A stretch of 14,939 bases of DNA from a bacterium. GTDB lineage: Bacteria > Spirochaetota > JAHITG01. Made by a program: the position numbers and the translations under genes. The stretch is from NCBI GenBank assembly GCA_028711675.1, contig JAQTRT010000040.1:1-14939 (forward strand), in the 5' to 3' direction. The notes beneath the pieces were generated by a model, which worked only from the letters and a program-made list of their open reading frames with translations, ran no database searches and had not been told where the DNA came from. The stretch's first letter is position 1. Each line of letters begins with the position of its first letter. Of this stretch, positions 5,828-13,913 are shown piece by piece.

Positions 5828-7780
5828 TCATTCATACCTGAGGGCTTCGATGGGCCTCAGGGAAGAGGCTTTATAAGCAGGGTAGATACCGAAGAAAAGG
5901 CCGATCAGAAAAGAAAAAAGGAATGAGAGCAGGATGGAGAAATAGGATACGGATGTTTTCCATTGAGTGAACTGCGCGATCAGCTTGGAGACCGTCATGC
6001 CCAGAAGGATTCCGATCAGGCCGCCCAGGAAACAGATAATGATCGACTCGGTGAGGAACTGGTAAAGGATGTCGCTCTTGCGCGCACCGATGGCTTTTCT
6101 TAATCCTATTTCCTTGATCCGTTCCATGACCGTGACCAGCATGATGTTCATGATGCCGATGCCGCCCACCAGGAGACTGATGCTGGCAATGCCTCCCAGG
6201 AGCAGGGTAAAGGTCTTCGTGGTCTGCTGGACGTTCTGAAGAAGCTCCATCTGGGAGCGTATCTCAAAATCCGCTTCATCATTCTCCTTCAAACCGTGTG
6301 CTCTCTTTAAGAGCGCCTTGATCCTTTCTTCAGCGGCGTCCATCAGGTTCTCGTCCTTGACCTTGATGTTGATCGAAGATATATAGTCTATTCCCAGCAG
6401 CCGTTTCTGGGCCGTGGTCACGGGAATGGCGATCATCTCATCTTCATCCCGCATGAAACTGGCGCCTTTGGGTTCGAACGTGCCGATGATGAGGAAATTG
6501 AGCCGGTTGATCTTGATGTAACTGCCTACCGGATTCTTCCCGTCAAAAAGATTGCTCACCACCGTATTGCCCACGACAGCTACCCTGTCTTTCAGGTTGA
6601 TGGCCTTGTCATCAAAGAATGAGCCGTATTTGATCTTGAAATTGTTGATCTCGGGGAAATGCGTGTTCACGCCCTGGATGTTCGGTTTGATACTCCGGTT
6701 CTGGTACACCACAGTGCCGGATGTGTTGACCATAGGTGTGAGGGCTGTGATGAGGTTTTTTTCTTCTTCGGTGATCATTTCTGCGTCTTTCATGGTCAGC
6801 CTGTTCCTTTCCGCTGTCAGGGCGCTGGACATGCCCCTGTGTCTTGCCCCGGCGTGGATAAAAAGCAGGTTCGCGCCCATTTTTTTTATATTGCTGGTGA
6901 TGTCGGCCTTGGCCCCTTCGCCGATGGATATCATGGAAATGACCGAGGCTACGCCGATGAGGATACCGAGTGTTGTGAGGAACGTCCTCATTTTTTTCAT
7001 AATGATGGATTTTAGGGCGATCATAAGGTTTTGTTTGATCTTCTTAATACTGAAGAAAGATTTTCCTTGACCGGCATGAAGCTTGACCGGTTTTTCATGG
7101 TGCTTTTTCTTCCGTGTCCTGGTGTCAGAGAAGACCTTGCCGTCCCGGATGTGGATGATCCTGTGTGCGGACGAAGCCACGTGGTCATCATGAGTCACCA
7201 GGATAACGGTGATGCCTTCGTTGTTCAGGCTTGTGAGGATCTGCATGATATCCTGTCCTGATTTTGAATCCAGGTTTCCTGTCGGTTCATCAGCCAGGAT
7301 AATGCCGGGATTATTCACCAGAGCACGGGCAATGGCCACTCTTTGCTGCTGTCCGCCTGATAGTTCCTGGGGCTTGTGCATGGCCCGTTCCGTGAGATTA
7401 ACTTTTTCCAGTGATGTAAGCACTTTCTGCTGGCTGTACGGATGGTCGGAATAAACCAGGGGCAGCTCGATGTTCTGGCCAGCGTTCAGGTAATTGAGCA
7501 GGTTAAAACTCTGGAAGACAAAACCGAATGTCTTATTCCTGATACCGGAGAGGTCGGTCTCGCTGAGACCAGCCACATCCTGCTCGTACAGATAGTAATT
7601 ACCTGATGTAGGATTATCCATACAGCCCAGGATATTCAACAGGGTTGATTTCCCGCTGCCGGACGGGCCCATAATGGCCACGAATTCGCCCTGATCGATT
7701 TCAAGATTGATATCTTTAAGAGCTTCGAGTTTGATTTTTCCGGTTGTATATATCTTCGTGATTTTTTTTAGGGTGATCAT
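5828..7780 (-). CDS. macB: MacB-type ABC transporter, fused ATPase and FtsX-like permease
   Basis: This 650-residue protein is the usual length for MacB. The N-terminal ATPase has Walker A GPSGSGKST (38-46), Q-loop Q90, signature LSGGQ (140-144), Walker B ILADE (161-165) and H-loop H197. A lysine-rich linker (about 222-250) leads to the membrane part: TM1 near 266-286, a large periplasmic MacB_PCD domain (about 290-520), and three C-terminal helices (about 524-549, 577-600, 612-634) with the FtsX-family element EIGLRKAIGARKSDI (557-571). MacB acts as a dimer that uses ATP to drive periplasmic substrates through an adaptor and TolC, without carrying them across the inner membrane itself. The ATG overlaps the adaptor stop by one base (TAATG). 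Substrate is unknown: macrolides, peptides, lipoproteins and siderophores are all known for this family. Confidence 0.95.
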   Translation of the reverse strand: MITLKKITKIYTTGKIKLEALKDINLEIDQGEFVAIMGPSGSGKSTLLNILGCMDNPTSGNYYLYEQDVAGLSETDLSGIRNKTFGFVFQSFNLLNYLNAGQNIELPLVYSDHPYSQQKVLTSLEKVNLTERAMHKPQELSGGQQQRVAIARALVNNPGIILADEPTGNLDSKSGQDIMQILTSLNNEGITVILVTHDDHVASSAHRIIHIRDGKVFSDTRTRKKKHHEKPVKLHAGQGKSFFSIKKIKQNLMIALKSIIMKKMRTFLTTLGILIGVASVISMISIGEGAKADITSNIKKMGANLLFIHAGARHRGMSSALTAERNRLTMKDAEMITEEEKNLITALTPMVNTSGTVVYQNRSIKPNIQGVNTHFPEINNFKIKYGSFFDDKAINLKDRVAVVGNTVVSNLFDGKNPVGSYIKINRLNFLIIGTFEPKGASFMRDEDEMIAIPVTTAQKRLLGIDYISSINIKVKDENLMDAAEERIKALLKRAHGLKENDEADFEIRSQMELLQNVQQTTKTFTLLLGGIASISLLVGGIGIMNIMLVTVMERIKEIGLRKAIGARKSDILYQFLTESIIICFLGGLIGILLGMTVSKLIAQFTQWKTSVSYFSILLSFLFSFLIGLFFGIYPAYKASSLRPIEALRYE

Positions 7781-8793
7781 TAGTGTGGCGGCCCCATTCC
7801 TCCCATGCCTCTGAGCACCCTTCTCTGGTTCTTCGAGCTGCTCTGGCCGGAAGTCTTGTCAAACTGGTCCTTGGTAAGGATCAGGACCTGATCGTTCTGG
7901 TCCAGGCCTGAGATGATTTCGATGGACTTATAATCTGTGACACCCGTTTTGACCTCTTTTCTTTTTTGTGCCCCGCCTTTTTCAATAACCACGACATAAC
8001 TGGTCTCTTTGTCCTTGTGCACAGCATCATACGGCAGGACATTGACATTGTTCTTCTGGGTCACGATAAACTCCACGTTAACGGTCATGCCGCTGATCCA
8101 TTTCTTCAGGACCTGGTCCGGGAAGACCAGGACCTCGTACTGCATGACGTTGGAGACCAGTTCGCCTTCGCGGGATATCCTGTGGACCCTGCCTTTATGC
8201 TGTTCGTCCGGGAAAGTATCCAGATAAAAATTTGCGTTCTGATTGATCGTGATCTTGCCGATATCCGCTTCATCCACATCCACGCTCAGGATAAGCCTGT
8301 CTGAAAGTACATACAGGGTCGTGTCAGCGGCGATGATCTCTCCTATTTGAACGCCGAGTTTGATAACTTCGCCGGATACAGGGGCCATGATAGGTACGGG
8401 CTGGTATGCCTGCTCCGCTGTCTTCAGATCATCTTCCGCTTCCTTGATCTTTTCGGAGTCGCCTGTCCTTTTAGCGTTGAAAAGGTTAGCCCGGGCCATA
8501 TCCAAAAGGGAGATACGGTCTATCGTGGAGATCAGGGCCATTGTCGAGCCCTGACGGACGGACTGGCTTTCGTCATAAAAAAGTTTTTCCACGCGTCCCC
8601 GGTCGGAGTTCTTGACCTCGATCCGGCGGTAGGGTGATAACGTGCCGGTAGCCAGGACCTTGACCGTGATGCTCCCTTTGGCCAGGCGTGTGATCTTCAT
8701 TTCCTGTGTCGTGTTCCCCTGCTGCTTTTTTCCGCATCCGGAAATGAGGAACAGCATCATCGTGATTAAAATAAAGGAAATTTTATTCTTCAA
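7780..8793 (-). CDS. macA: MacA-like periplasmic adaptor (RND/HlyD family), lipoprotein
   Basis: This 337-residue membrane-fusion protein links MacB to the TolC channel. Residues 1-20 end in the lipobox LISGC, so C20 should be lipidated. The lipoyl-like half motifs are GTLSPYRRIEVKNSDRGRVE (50-69) and VPIMAPVSGEVIKLGVQIGE (133-152). They flank an alpha-hairpin (about 95-130) that is short for a MacA and helix-rich (ANLFNAKRTGDSEKIKEAEDDLKTAEQAY). The beta-barrel (about 168-248) and membrane-proximal domain (about 250-310, NVLPYDAV, KEVKTGV, ISGL) follow. The tail RVLRGMGGMGPPH is glycine-, methionine- and histidine-rich and could bind metal, though this is speculation. The start overlaps the TolC-like stop by 11 bases and the end overlaps macB by one, so the three genes are coupled. 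The symbol reflects family and context, not proven orthology. Confidence 0.9.
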   Translation of the reverse strand: MKNKISFILITMMLFLISGCGKKQQGNTTQEMKITRLAKGSITVKVLATGTLSPYRRIEVKNSDRGRVEKLFYDESQSVRQGSTMALISTIDRISLLDMARANLFNAKRTGDSEKIKEAEDDLKTAEQAYQPVPIMAPVSGEVIKLGVQIGEIIAADTTLYVLSDRLILSVDVDEADIGKITINQNANFYLDTFPDEQHKGRVHRISREGELVSNVMQYEVLVFPDQVLKKWISGMTVNVEFIVTQKNNVNVLPYDAVHKDKETSYVVVIEKGGAQKRKEVKTGVTDYKSIEIISGLDQNDQVLILTKDQFDKTSGQSSSKNQRRVLRGMGGMGPPH

Positions 8794-10045
8794 GATTCAG
8801 CTCCTTGATGTATTTTTCCAGTTTAGCCAGGGCCATCCTCATGTCATATTTCAAGCTTTCCTTCTGTATCTCATAACCGGAAAGTTCGTTTTCTTTCTGT
8901 TTAAGGATAAGATAAGTGGTCTGGCCCTGCTTGTACTGGAGTTTCAGAAGTTTGTAGTTCTCGAGCACGGCATTATACTGGATCTCCGTCAGTTTTTGTT
9001 TTTCCTTTAACAGGTTGTACTGGGTCCACAGGTTCTGAAGCTCGCTTTGGAGGTTGTTCTCCGTTTCTTTCAGCGTCTCTTCCAGGCCTTTTAATTCCGT
9101 TTTGATCTCGTTGACCTTGTGAACGGTGCTGAAACCCGAGAAAACAGGAAGGGAGAGGCTCAGTCCGATGCTCCAGCTCTTGTTCTCCGGAAAGAATTTA
9201 TCATCGCTTAAACCGTATGAGCCGTTCAGGTCCAGTTCAGGATAGAATTCCGAGCGTGCCGAGTTCAGCTTATACTGCCCGGATTGGAGCCTGATCCTGG
9301 CTGAGTTGATGTCCGGGGATAATTCATTGGCTTTGACCAGGATCTTGTTAAAGTCAAATTCCGGGAATGAGGTCTCCTCTTCCCGGAGCTCCAGCGCGGA
9401 TCCCGCGGGCCGGGCCAGGAGCAGGTTCAGGCTTATCTGCGCGGTCCTCAGAAAGGATTGTTTTTCCAGAATATTATACTCAGACTGTTTCAGGTCTGCT
9501 TCCATTTCCGTTAGGGAAGCGAAATTTTCTGTGCCTGACTGGTATTTTAATTTTATAATGACAAGGTCTTCTTTCCGCCGTTCTTTGATCATATTCAGGA
9601 CCTTTATCTGGTTCTGGTAGAGCAGGATACTGTAGTACTTGTCTTTGATATTCAGGACCATATTACGCCAGGCGCTGTAATAATCCTGGACAACACCGAG
9701 TTTATCCAGCAGGCTGACCTTATAGCTGTTGTAGCGTTTCAGGCCGTTGAAGAGTAATTCGTTCAAACCCAGTGAAACAGAGTAATTATCACTGTTCTCC
9801 TTTAAGGATGAGGAATTAAAGGAATGGGAGTAGCTGCCGGAAAGATGAATCGTTGGATAAAAGGAGGAAATGGCTTGTTTAATCTTGTATTCGTACTGGA
9901 TGATGGTGTTCCTCTGCTTCTTTATGCCGGGACTGTTGCTCAGGGCCAGTCTCAGGCAGCCTTCCATGTCCATTTCTTCAGCGGACAGGCCTGAGAGGCT
10001 CAGTATAAACATAAAAATAATAAAATGTACCAGTTTTGTCATCAT
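8783..10045 (-). CDS. TolC-family outer-membrane efflux protein
   Basis: This 420-residue protein has a signal peptide (residues 1-22, ending GLSA before EE). It shows the internally duplicated outer-membrane efflux protein pattern: MEGCLRLALSNSPGIKKQRN at the start of repeat one with SSFYPTIHLSGSY, and ANELSPDINSARIRLQSGQY with SEFYPELDLNGSYGLS in repeat two. Long helices predicted as coiled coils lie between, including LKGLEETLKETENNLQSELQ. SLSLPVFSGF is the typical beta-strand before the last long helices. TolC proteins form a trimeric channel across the outer membrane and periplasm. The gene begins 38 bases after the small upstream gene with no obvious Shine-Dalgarno; ATGATG offers two starts, at 10045 and 10042. 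It is part of a four-gene operon with the adaptor and MacB. Confidence 0.93.
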   Translation of the reverse strand: MMTKLVHFIIFMFILSLSGLSAEEMDMEGCLRLALSNSPGIKKQRNTIIQYEYKIKQAISSFYPTIHLSGSYSHSFNSSSLKENSDNYSVSLGLNELLFNGLKRYNSYKVSLLDKLGVVQDYYSAWRNMVLNIKDKYYSILLYQNQIKVLNMIKERRKEDLVIIKLKYQSGTENFASLTEMEADLKQSEYNILEKQSFLRTAQISLNLLLARPAGSALELREEETSFPEFDFNKILVKANELSPDINSARIRLQSGQYKLNSARSEFYPELDLNGSYGLSDDKFFPENKSWSIGLSLSLPVFSGFSTVHKVNEIKTELKGLEETLKETENNLQSELQNLWTQYNLLKEKQKLTEIQYNAVLENYKLLKLQYKQGQTTYLILKQKENELSGYEIQKESLKYDMRMALAKLEKYIKELNLEE

Positions 10046-10083
10046 ATAAAATTTGATGTTTTATAAAAAAAAAGGTTAAAAAG

Positions 10084-10386
10084 TTATTCTGTTTTACTTT
10101 TAACAGCCTGTTCCAGTATCTTCAGGAACTGCCTGGCTGTCCGGATATCCAGGTGAATAGCTTTTTTCAGTTTAACAAGATCGGTCCCGAATATCTGCTT
10201 GCCGAAATGGATGGTAATGCCTTTAGGCCCTGTTTCAAACCTGAACTGGTCCGTATAGATCTCTTCATAATGCTCATCATATTCATGTTCCGGCTCTTTA
10301 GGCTTATCGATCAGGTGTACTTCCTTGAGCGGACCTGATTTGATATAGATGTGCTTGCCTTTTCTGTATATCCGTGACCTTTTCAT
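10084..10386 (-). CDS. Small charged protein of unknown function, first gene of the efflux operon
   Basis: This 100-residue protein has no signal peptide and no membrane segment. Its N-terminus is very basic (MKRSRIYRKGKHIYIKSG), then a strongly acidic stretch rich in D, E and Y (30-45). The C-terminal half, FRFETGPKGITIHFGKQIFG then a helix DIRTARQFLKILEQAVKS, faintly recalls DUF3467, where a strand ending in FG is followed by a helix with A..LL..L. I would not assign it on that. It lies 38 bases upstream of the TolC-like gene on the same strand, so it is probably co-transcribed. An AAAGG directly abuts the ATG, too close for a standard ribosome site. A regulatory or accessory role is a guess from position. 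Confidence 0.7.
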   Translation of the reverse strand: MKRSRIYRKGKHIYIKSGPLKEVHLIDKPKEPEHEYDEHYEEIYTDQFRFETGPKGITIHFGKQIFGTDLVKLKKAIHLDIRTARQFLKILEQAVKSKTE

Positions 10387-10499
10387 CCTTTATGTATGAT
10401 ATTGGATTTTTATTAAAAGTCCATAACTTTTTACGGGTAATAACGGGTTTGTCATATCTGTTTTTTATTTCTACCGTTATAAAAGGCTTAAAGTCATCT

Positions 10500-10582
10500 G
10501 CAGCGGCGTACCTTCAGGTGCGCCGATTATTGGAAATATCAAGCCCTCGAGTCGATCGGCAGGTCTAAAGACCTGCCGCCAC
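10500..10582. repeat. REP-like pair of hairpins in inverted arrangement
   Basis: Two strong palindromes lie in the 257-base gap between divergent genes. The first is CGGCGTACC-TTCA-GGTGCGCCG (10504-10525): a 9-pair stem with one G-U pair and a 4-base loop. The second is GGCAGGTC-TAAA-GACCTGCC (10558-10577): a perfect 8-pair stem. Each stem is preceded on its own outward strand by a G..G tetranucleotide plus C: GCAG at 10500-10503 on the plus strand, and GTGG at 10582-10579 on the minus strand. The element's two ends therefore share the form G-N-R-G-C-GGC. REP elements mobilised by RAYT transposases are short palindromes led by GTRG and often occur as inverted pairs. T5 at 10583-10587 means it might also end transcription on the plus strand. 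Confidence 0.5.
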
Positions 10583-10595
10583 TTTTTGATTTTTA

Positions 10596-10623
10596 TTGAT
10601 TTTATAAACAATTATAGTAATAT
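10596..10623 (+). promoter_or_regulatory. Candidate promoter of the FUSC-like gene
   Basis: TTGATT (10596-10601) is followed after 16 bases by TAATAT (10618-10623), each four of six matches to consensus. The start would be near 10630, leaving only about 14 bases before the ATG at 10644, with no clear Shine-Dalgarno. This is a weak motif call in AT-rich sequence. Confidence 0.3.
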
Positions 10624-10643
10624 GAATCTCATCGGTCGAACAC

Positions 10644-11714
10644 ATGAATTTTAAAATAAAAATAAGGGACCTGGACCTGATCCGGCCTTTCGCTTCGCGC
10701 AGCCACAGGACCCCGCGGGAGATCACGGAGTGGCTGTTCAAGCTGGTCGTGACCGTGATGCTCAGTCTTTTTATGGGCCGGCTTTTCCGGATCAGCGATA
10801 TGCTGACGCTCGTTTTTGTGACCCTGCTCTGCCTCCAGCCTACGACACTGGGCGGGCTCCGGATCGGTATCCAGCAGCTACTGGTGGCGGGATTCAGTTC
10901 CTTGTTCACCCTGGCCCTCATACAGATCGTGAACAATTATTATTTCACTGTTTCCGTGTCAATTGCCGCGGTCTCCTTTTATCTGGTCGCGACCAACAAG
11001 GAGAACCTCCTGGCCGTTGCTTTTTTCTCCGTCCTTTACATCGGCGTCCTGGGCCGGGATAAACCCATCTCGTTCTTCTTTGACAGGGTGGAGCATCTGA
11101 TCATCGGTATTCCCGTGGCCACTTTCAGTAATTACGCCTTTGGTGTGTTCCAGTACAGGAAAAAGCTGATGACCGGCATTATCAAGATACGGATGAGTAT
11201 ATTTCATAAATCAGGCAGGATGCTGGATGCCTTGCGGTCCGGCGGGAATTTATCCGTGGAAGACGAGCTGAACGGGCTGGCGAACTATTATCAGCAGATG
11301 GACCAGATCCTCACCACGCTGGAGGATTTCGAAAAAGAGTACAAATCCTTCTTCTCCTTCCTCTTTATGAAGATCAGGAACATCGGCCGGTATAAACAGT
11401 ATATCTGGAACCTGCATGACCTGCTCCAGAGCATCCATACCACGGCCACCCTGAGCTTTAAGATCCCGCTCTCTCCGGAAGTCCGGGAACATATCCGTTC
11501 TTTCTCTGATATTATAAAAAAATACCGGGCCCGGTCCCTGGATACGGACCTGGACGGGCTTCTGGACAAGTATCAGGAGGTCTGCCGGCAAAGCAGTGAC
11601 AGCATCATCATGGGAAACCTGTTCAGCTTGATTTTTCACCTGAGAGCTGTTCAGGAGTTTGAAGAAAGTCTGGAGGAACTGAAGACAGCCTTTTCGCATG
11701 TTAAGATAAAATAG
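10644..11714 (+). CDS. FUSC/ArAE-type inner-membrane protein (aromatic acid exporter-like)
   Basis: In this 356-residue protein the first 170 residues hold about six hydrophobic helices (near 31-49, 53-67, 78-97, 102-117, 122-137, 148-168). A cytoplasmic helical part follows to residue 356. The helix spacing, with TLVFVTLLCLQPTTLGGLRIGIQQLLVAG split across positions 55-83 (note QP before TTLGGLR..GIQ.L.G), is the hallmark of the FUSC/ArAE superfamily: AaeB, YccS and YgaE-like proteins, where L.Q.....G..R..G...G recurs. Full-size members have two such halves; this is a single-half, DUF939-like form that would need to dimerise. Members export aromatic acids or fusaric acid, but substrates are mostly unknown. 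The GH5 gene begins 57 bases downstream on the same strand and may be co-transcribed. Substrate cannot be inferred. Confidence 0.75.
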   Translation: MNFKIKIRDLDLIRPFASRSHRTPREITEWLFKLVVTVMLSLFMGRLFRISDMLTLVFVTLLCLQPTTLGGLRIGIQQLLVAGFSSLFTLALIQIVNNYYFTVSVSIAAVSFYLVATNKENLLAVAFFSVLYIGVLGRDKPISFFFDRVEHLIIGIPVATFSNYAFGVFQYRKKLMTGIIKIRMSIFHKSGRMLDALRSGGNLSVEDELNGLANYYQQMDQILTTLEDFEKEYKSFFSFLFMKIRNIGRYKQYIWNLHDLLQSIHTTATLSFKIPLSPEVREHIRSFSDIIKKYRARSLDTDLDGLLDKYQEVCRQSSDSIIMGNLFSLIFHLRAVQEFEESLEELKTAFSHVKIK

Positions 11715-11771
11715 ATATTCATGGTTCCTTAATCTATCTTTTAACCGGAAACCATTACCAAGGAGGCTTCT

Positions 11772-13865
11772 ATGAGAGTCAGCGCCTGCATAACCGTTTT
11801 TATGCTCTTTTTGATCCTGATCGTTTGTTCCTGCCCTTTAAAAGGCCAGGGACTCTCATTTCTCAGAGTGGATGGTCAGAGAGTGGTGAATGTGAAGAAC
11901 GACGAGGTCCTCCTGGGCGGGTTCAATCTCGGTAACTGGCTCCTGGTAGAGCCCTGGATGCTGAAACTGTCCATCGACGGCATCCAGACAGGACGCGACA
12001 TCTTTGATCTGTTTGAAAAGCGTTTCGGTGAAGAGAAGGCCATGAGCATTTACATGACCTATGTTGAGAACTATATCACGGAACAGGATATCCGGTATCT
12101 TTCCGGACTCGGGGTGAACTTTATCCGGGTCCCCTTCTGGTACCGGGCGGTGTTCGACCTGAAATATACCCGGAAAGAGATGCATTATCTGGATAAGGTG
12201 ATCGGATGGTGCAGGAAATACGGGATCTATGTCCTGCTCGATATGCACAGCGCGCCCGGCGGCCAGACCACGGATATCGGCATACTGGGTGAACGGCTCA
12301 GGAACGAACTCTGGACCAAGGAAGAGAATATTCAGCTCCTGATCCAGATGTGGCAGAAGATCGCGGGGCGTTATAAGGACGAGAGTATCGTGGCTGGTTA
12401 TGATATACTGAACGAGGCTTCAGGCGCACCGGGTTATGAGACCATGATCCAGGTCTATGACCGGATCTACAGGGCGATACGGGTGATCGACCGTAAGCAT
12501 ATCATTGTCATCGAAGACGGCCTTAAGGGCATTTCCCGTCTCCCGCGGCCTTCGGACATGGGATGGAACAACGTGCTGTACAGCTTCCATTTTTATCCTA
12601 CCTTCGGAGGACCGGATAACATGGAAGAGATAAAAGCCGCGTCCCAGGTCTTTCTTCCTTCCGTGAGGGCGGCTGCAGATTTTTTTAACATGCCGTTTCA
12701 TGTGGGAGAGTGCAATTCCATGAGCATGGCAAAAGGCGGAGTGGAATACCTGGACCGGTATATACGGATATTCAGGGAATACGGCTGGCCATGGAACATC
12801 TGGAGCTACAAACGCATTGATGATAATGACGAGGACCGGTGGGGACTTGTGGGCAGGCTGAAGGAATGGCCTGTCCCGGACCTGAATACCATGACCTTTG
12901 AAGAGGCAAGGGATTTGTTTAAAAGTTTTAATTCCAGCCAGGTGGGGAGCAATCCTGTGTATGAAGCCATGATCCGAGCTTATTTTAAGGATTTAAAAGA
13001 TTTTAAAAGACCGGACTATCTGCTTCCTGATAAACTGGTTTTAGTCCCCCAGAACGGGTATCTTATACGGGCCAAGTCTTATGACGGCCTCCGCATAGAG
13101 TGGAACAGGAAAAAGGCTAATTACGGATTCTGGAACAAAGGTGATTCCGTTCTCTGGAAGATCAATATTAAAAAAGCCGGTATGTACAAGGTTGTACTGG
13201 ATTACGCGACAGATGCGCCGGAAGCCCGGCTGAGCCTTATCCTGGACCATTACCGGTACAAGGAGCTGGTCCTTCCGAGGACCCGTGCCGGCTGGGAAGA
13301 TTACCGGAAGAATGTGGAAGGATATCTTTCCCTGGAACCGGGAGAGCACTTCCTTAAGATCACGGGGAAATCGCCGGACAACGGTATTATGAACCTGCGG
13401 TGCGTAGAACTGGTGTATGAAGGAAAGGATATTCCGGCAGGCCAGGCATCCCTCCGGCTCAGCCCCGGGTCCGATGAGGAGATCGTACTGACTCCCTGTG
13501 ATGTGACCAGGATCAACCGGAAGAAATCCCTTTCTGTAGAATGGCAGAACAATCCCCCGAATTTCGGCTACATGAGCGGATGGGAATCCTTTGAATGGGA
13601 CATCTGCCTCCTTAATGAATCAGATTATGCGCTTGCATTTAATTTCAGCACTCCCCAACAGGGCATTATATTTGAGATCTATGTGAACGGAGGGATCTTT
13701 AAATCCGTGAAGGCGCCCAGTACCGGCGACTGGCATAATTATCTGCTGAATGAACCGGGCAAGGTAAAGCTCCGGAAAGGAAAGAACACCATCAAGTTCG
13801 TGGCCTTATCAGGTTATGATGAGAATACGGGCAATTTCAGGGATGTGCGTTTGAAGAAAAAATAA
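11772..13865 (+). CDS. Secreted GH5 beta-glucanase with two C-terminal carbohydrate-binding-like modules
   Basis: This 697-residue protein has a hydrophobic leader ending VCSC (18-21); C21 could be a lipidation site, otherwise cleavage is near GQG. The GH5 barrel (about 30-405) contains GGFNLGNWLLVEPWM (49-63), GVNFIRVPFW (114-123), LLDMHSAPGGQ (155-165), the acid/base in DILNEASG (E215), FHFYP (272-276), the nucleophile in HVGECNS (E313) and the tryptophan in WNIWSYK (341-347). NLG.WL..EPW with DMH.APGGQ is typical of the exo-1,3-beta-glucanase and related GH5 subfamilies, so beta-1,3 or mixed-linkage glucan is likelier than cellulose. Two beta-sandwich modules follow (about 430-550 and 565-697). 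Both open with an S.EW/IEW..N.G pattern and resemble CBM6/35-type modules. AAGGAGG lies five bases before the ATG. Catalytic residues are intact, and activity is expected outside the cell. Confidence 0.9.
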   Translation: MRVSACITVFMLFLILIVCSCPLKGQGLSFLRVDGQRVVNVKNDEVLLGGFNLGNWLLVEPWMLKLSIDGIQTGRDIFDLFEKRFGEEKAMSIYMTYVENYITEQDIRYLSGLGVNFIRVPFWYRAVFDLKYTRKEMHYLDKVIGWCRKYGIYVLLDMHSAPGGQTTDIGILGERLRNELWTKEENIQLLIQMWQKIAGRYKDESIVAGYDILNEASGAPGYETMIQVYDRIYRAIRVIDRKHIIVIEDGLKGISRLPRPSDMGWNNVLYSFHFYPTFGGPDNMEEIKAASQVFLPSVRAAADFFNMPFHVGECNSMSMAKGGVEYLDRYIRIFREYGWPWNIWSYKRIDDNDEDRWGLVGRLKEWPVPDLNTMTFEEARDLFKSFNSSQVGSNPVYEAMIRAYFKDLKDFKRPDYLLPDKLVLVPQNGYLIRAKSYDGLRIEWNRKKANYGFWNKGDSVLWKINIKKAGMYKVVLDYATDAPEARLSLILDHYRYKELVLPRTRAGWEDYRKNVEGYLSLEPGEHFLKITGKSPDNGIMNLRCVELVYEGKDIPAGQASLRLSPGSDEEIVLTPCDVTRINRKKSLSVEWQNNPPNFGYMSGWESFEWDICLLNESDYALAFNFSTPQQGIIFEIYVNGGIFKSVKAPSTGDWHNYLLNEPGKVKLRKGKNTIKFVALSGYDENTGNFRDVRLKKK

Positions 13866-13880
13866 ATCAAAGAGAATGCG

Positions 13881-13913
13881 GCCTGAAATTTTCAGGCTAC
13901 GGCTGTTTTTTTT
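13881..13913 (+). terminator. Candidate terminator between convergent GH5 and cheY genes
   Basis: GCCTGA (13881-13886) and TCAGGC (13892-13897) form a 6-pair stem with a 5-base AATTT loop. An eight-T run begins 8 bases later (13906-13913) on the plus strand. The T-run is rather far from the stem. The hairpin covers the cheY stop codon, so it could serve the opposite strand too, where the T-rich part lies at 13856-13866. Confidence 0.4.

Noticed and set aside
6552..7070. 172-codon plus-strand open frame inside macB
   Set aside because: It is wholly antisense to the MacB coding region, whose motifs are intact. Its composition mirrors the opposite strand.
10374..10568. 64-codon plus-strand open frame overlapping the small gene's start and the hairpin pair
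   Set aside because: It has no ribosome site and no recognisable domain, and its end runs into the repeat element. It is probably a chance frame.
5256..11760. AAACCATTACCA found upstream of both the YbjN-like and GH5 genes
   Set aside because: A few shared 12-mers are expected by chance in 15 kb, and the two copies sit at different distances from the start codons.
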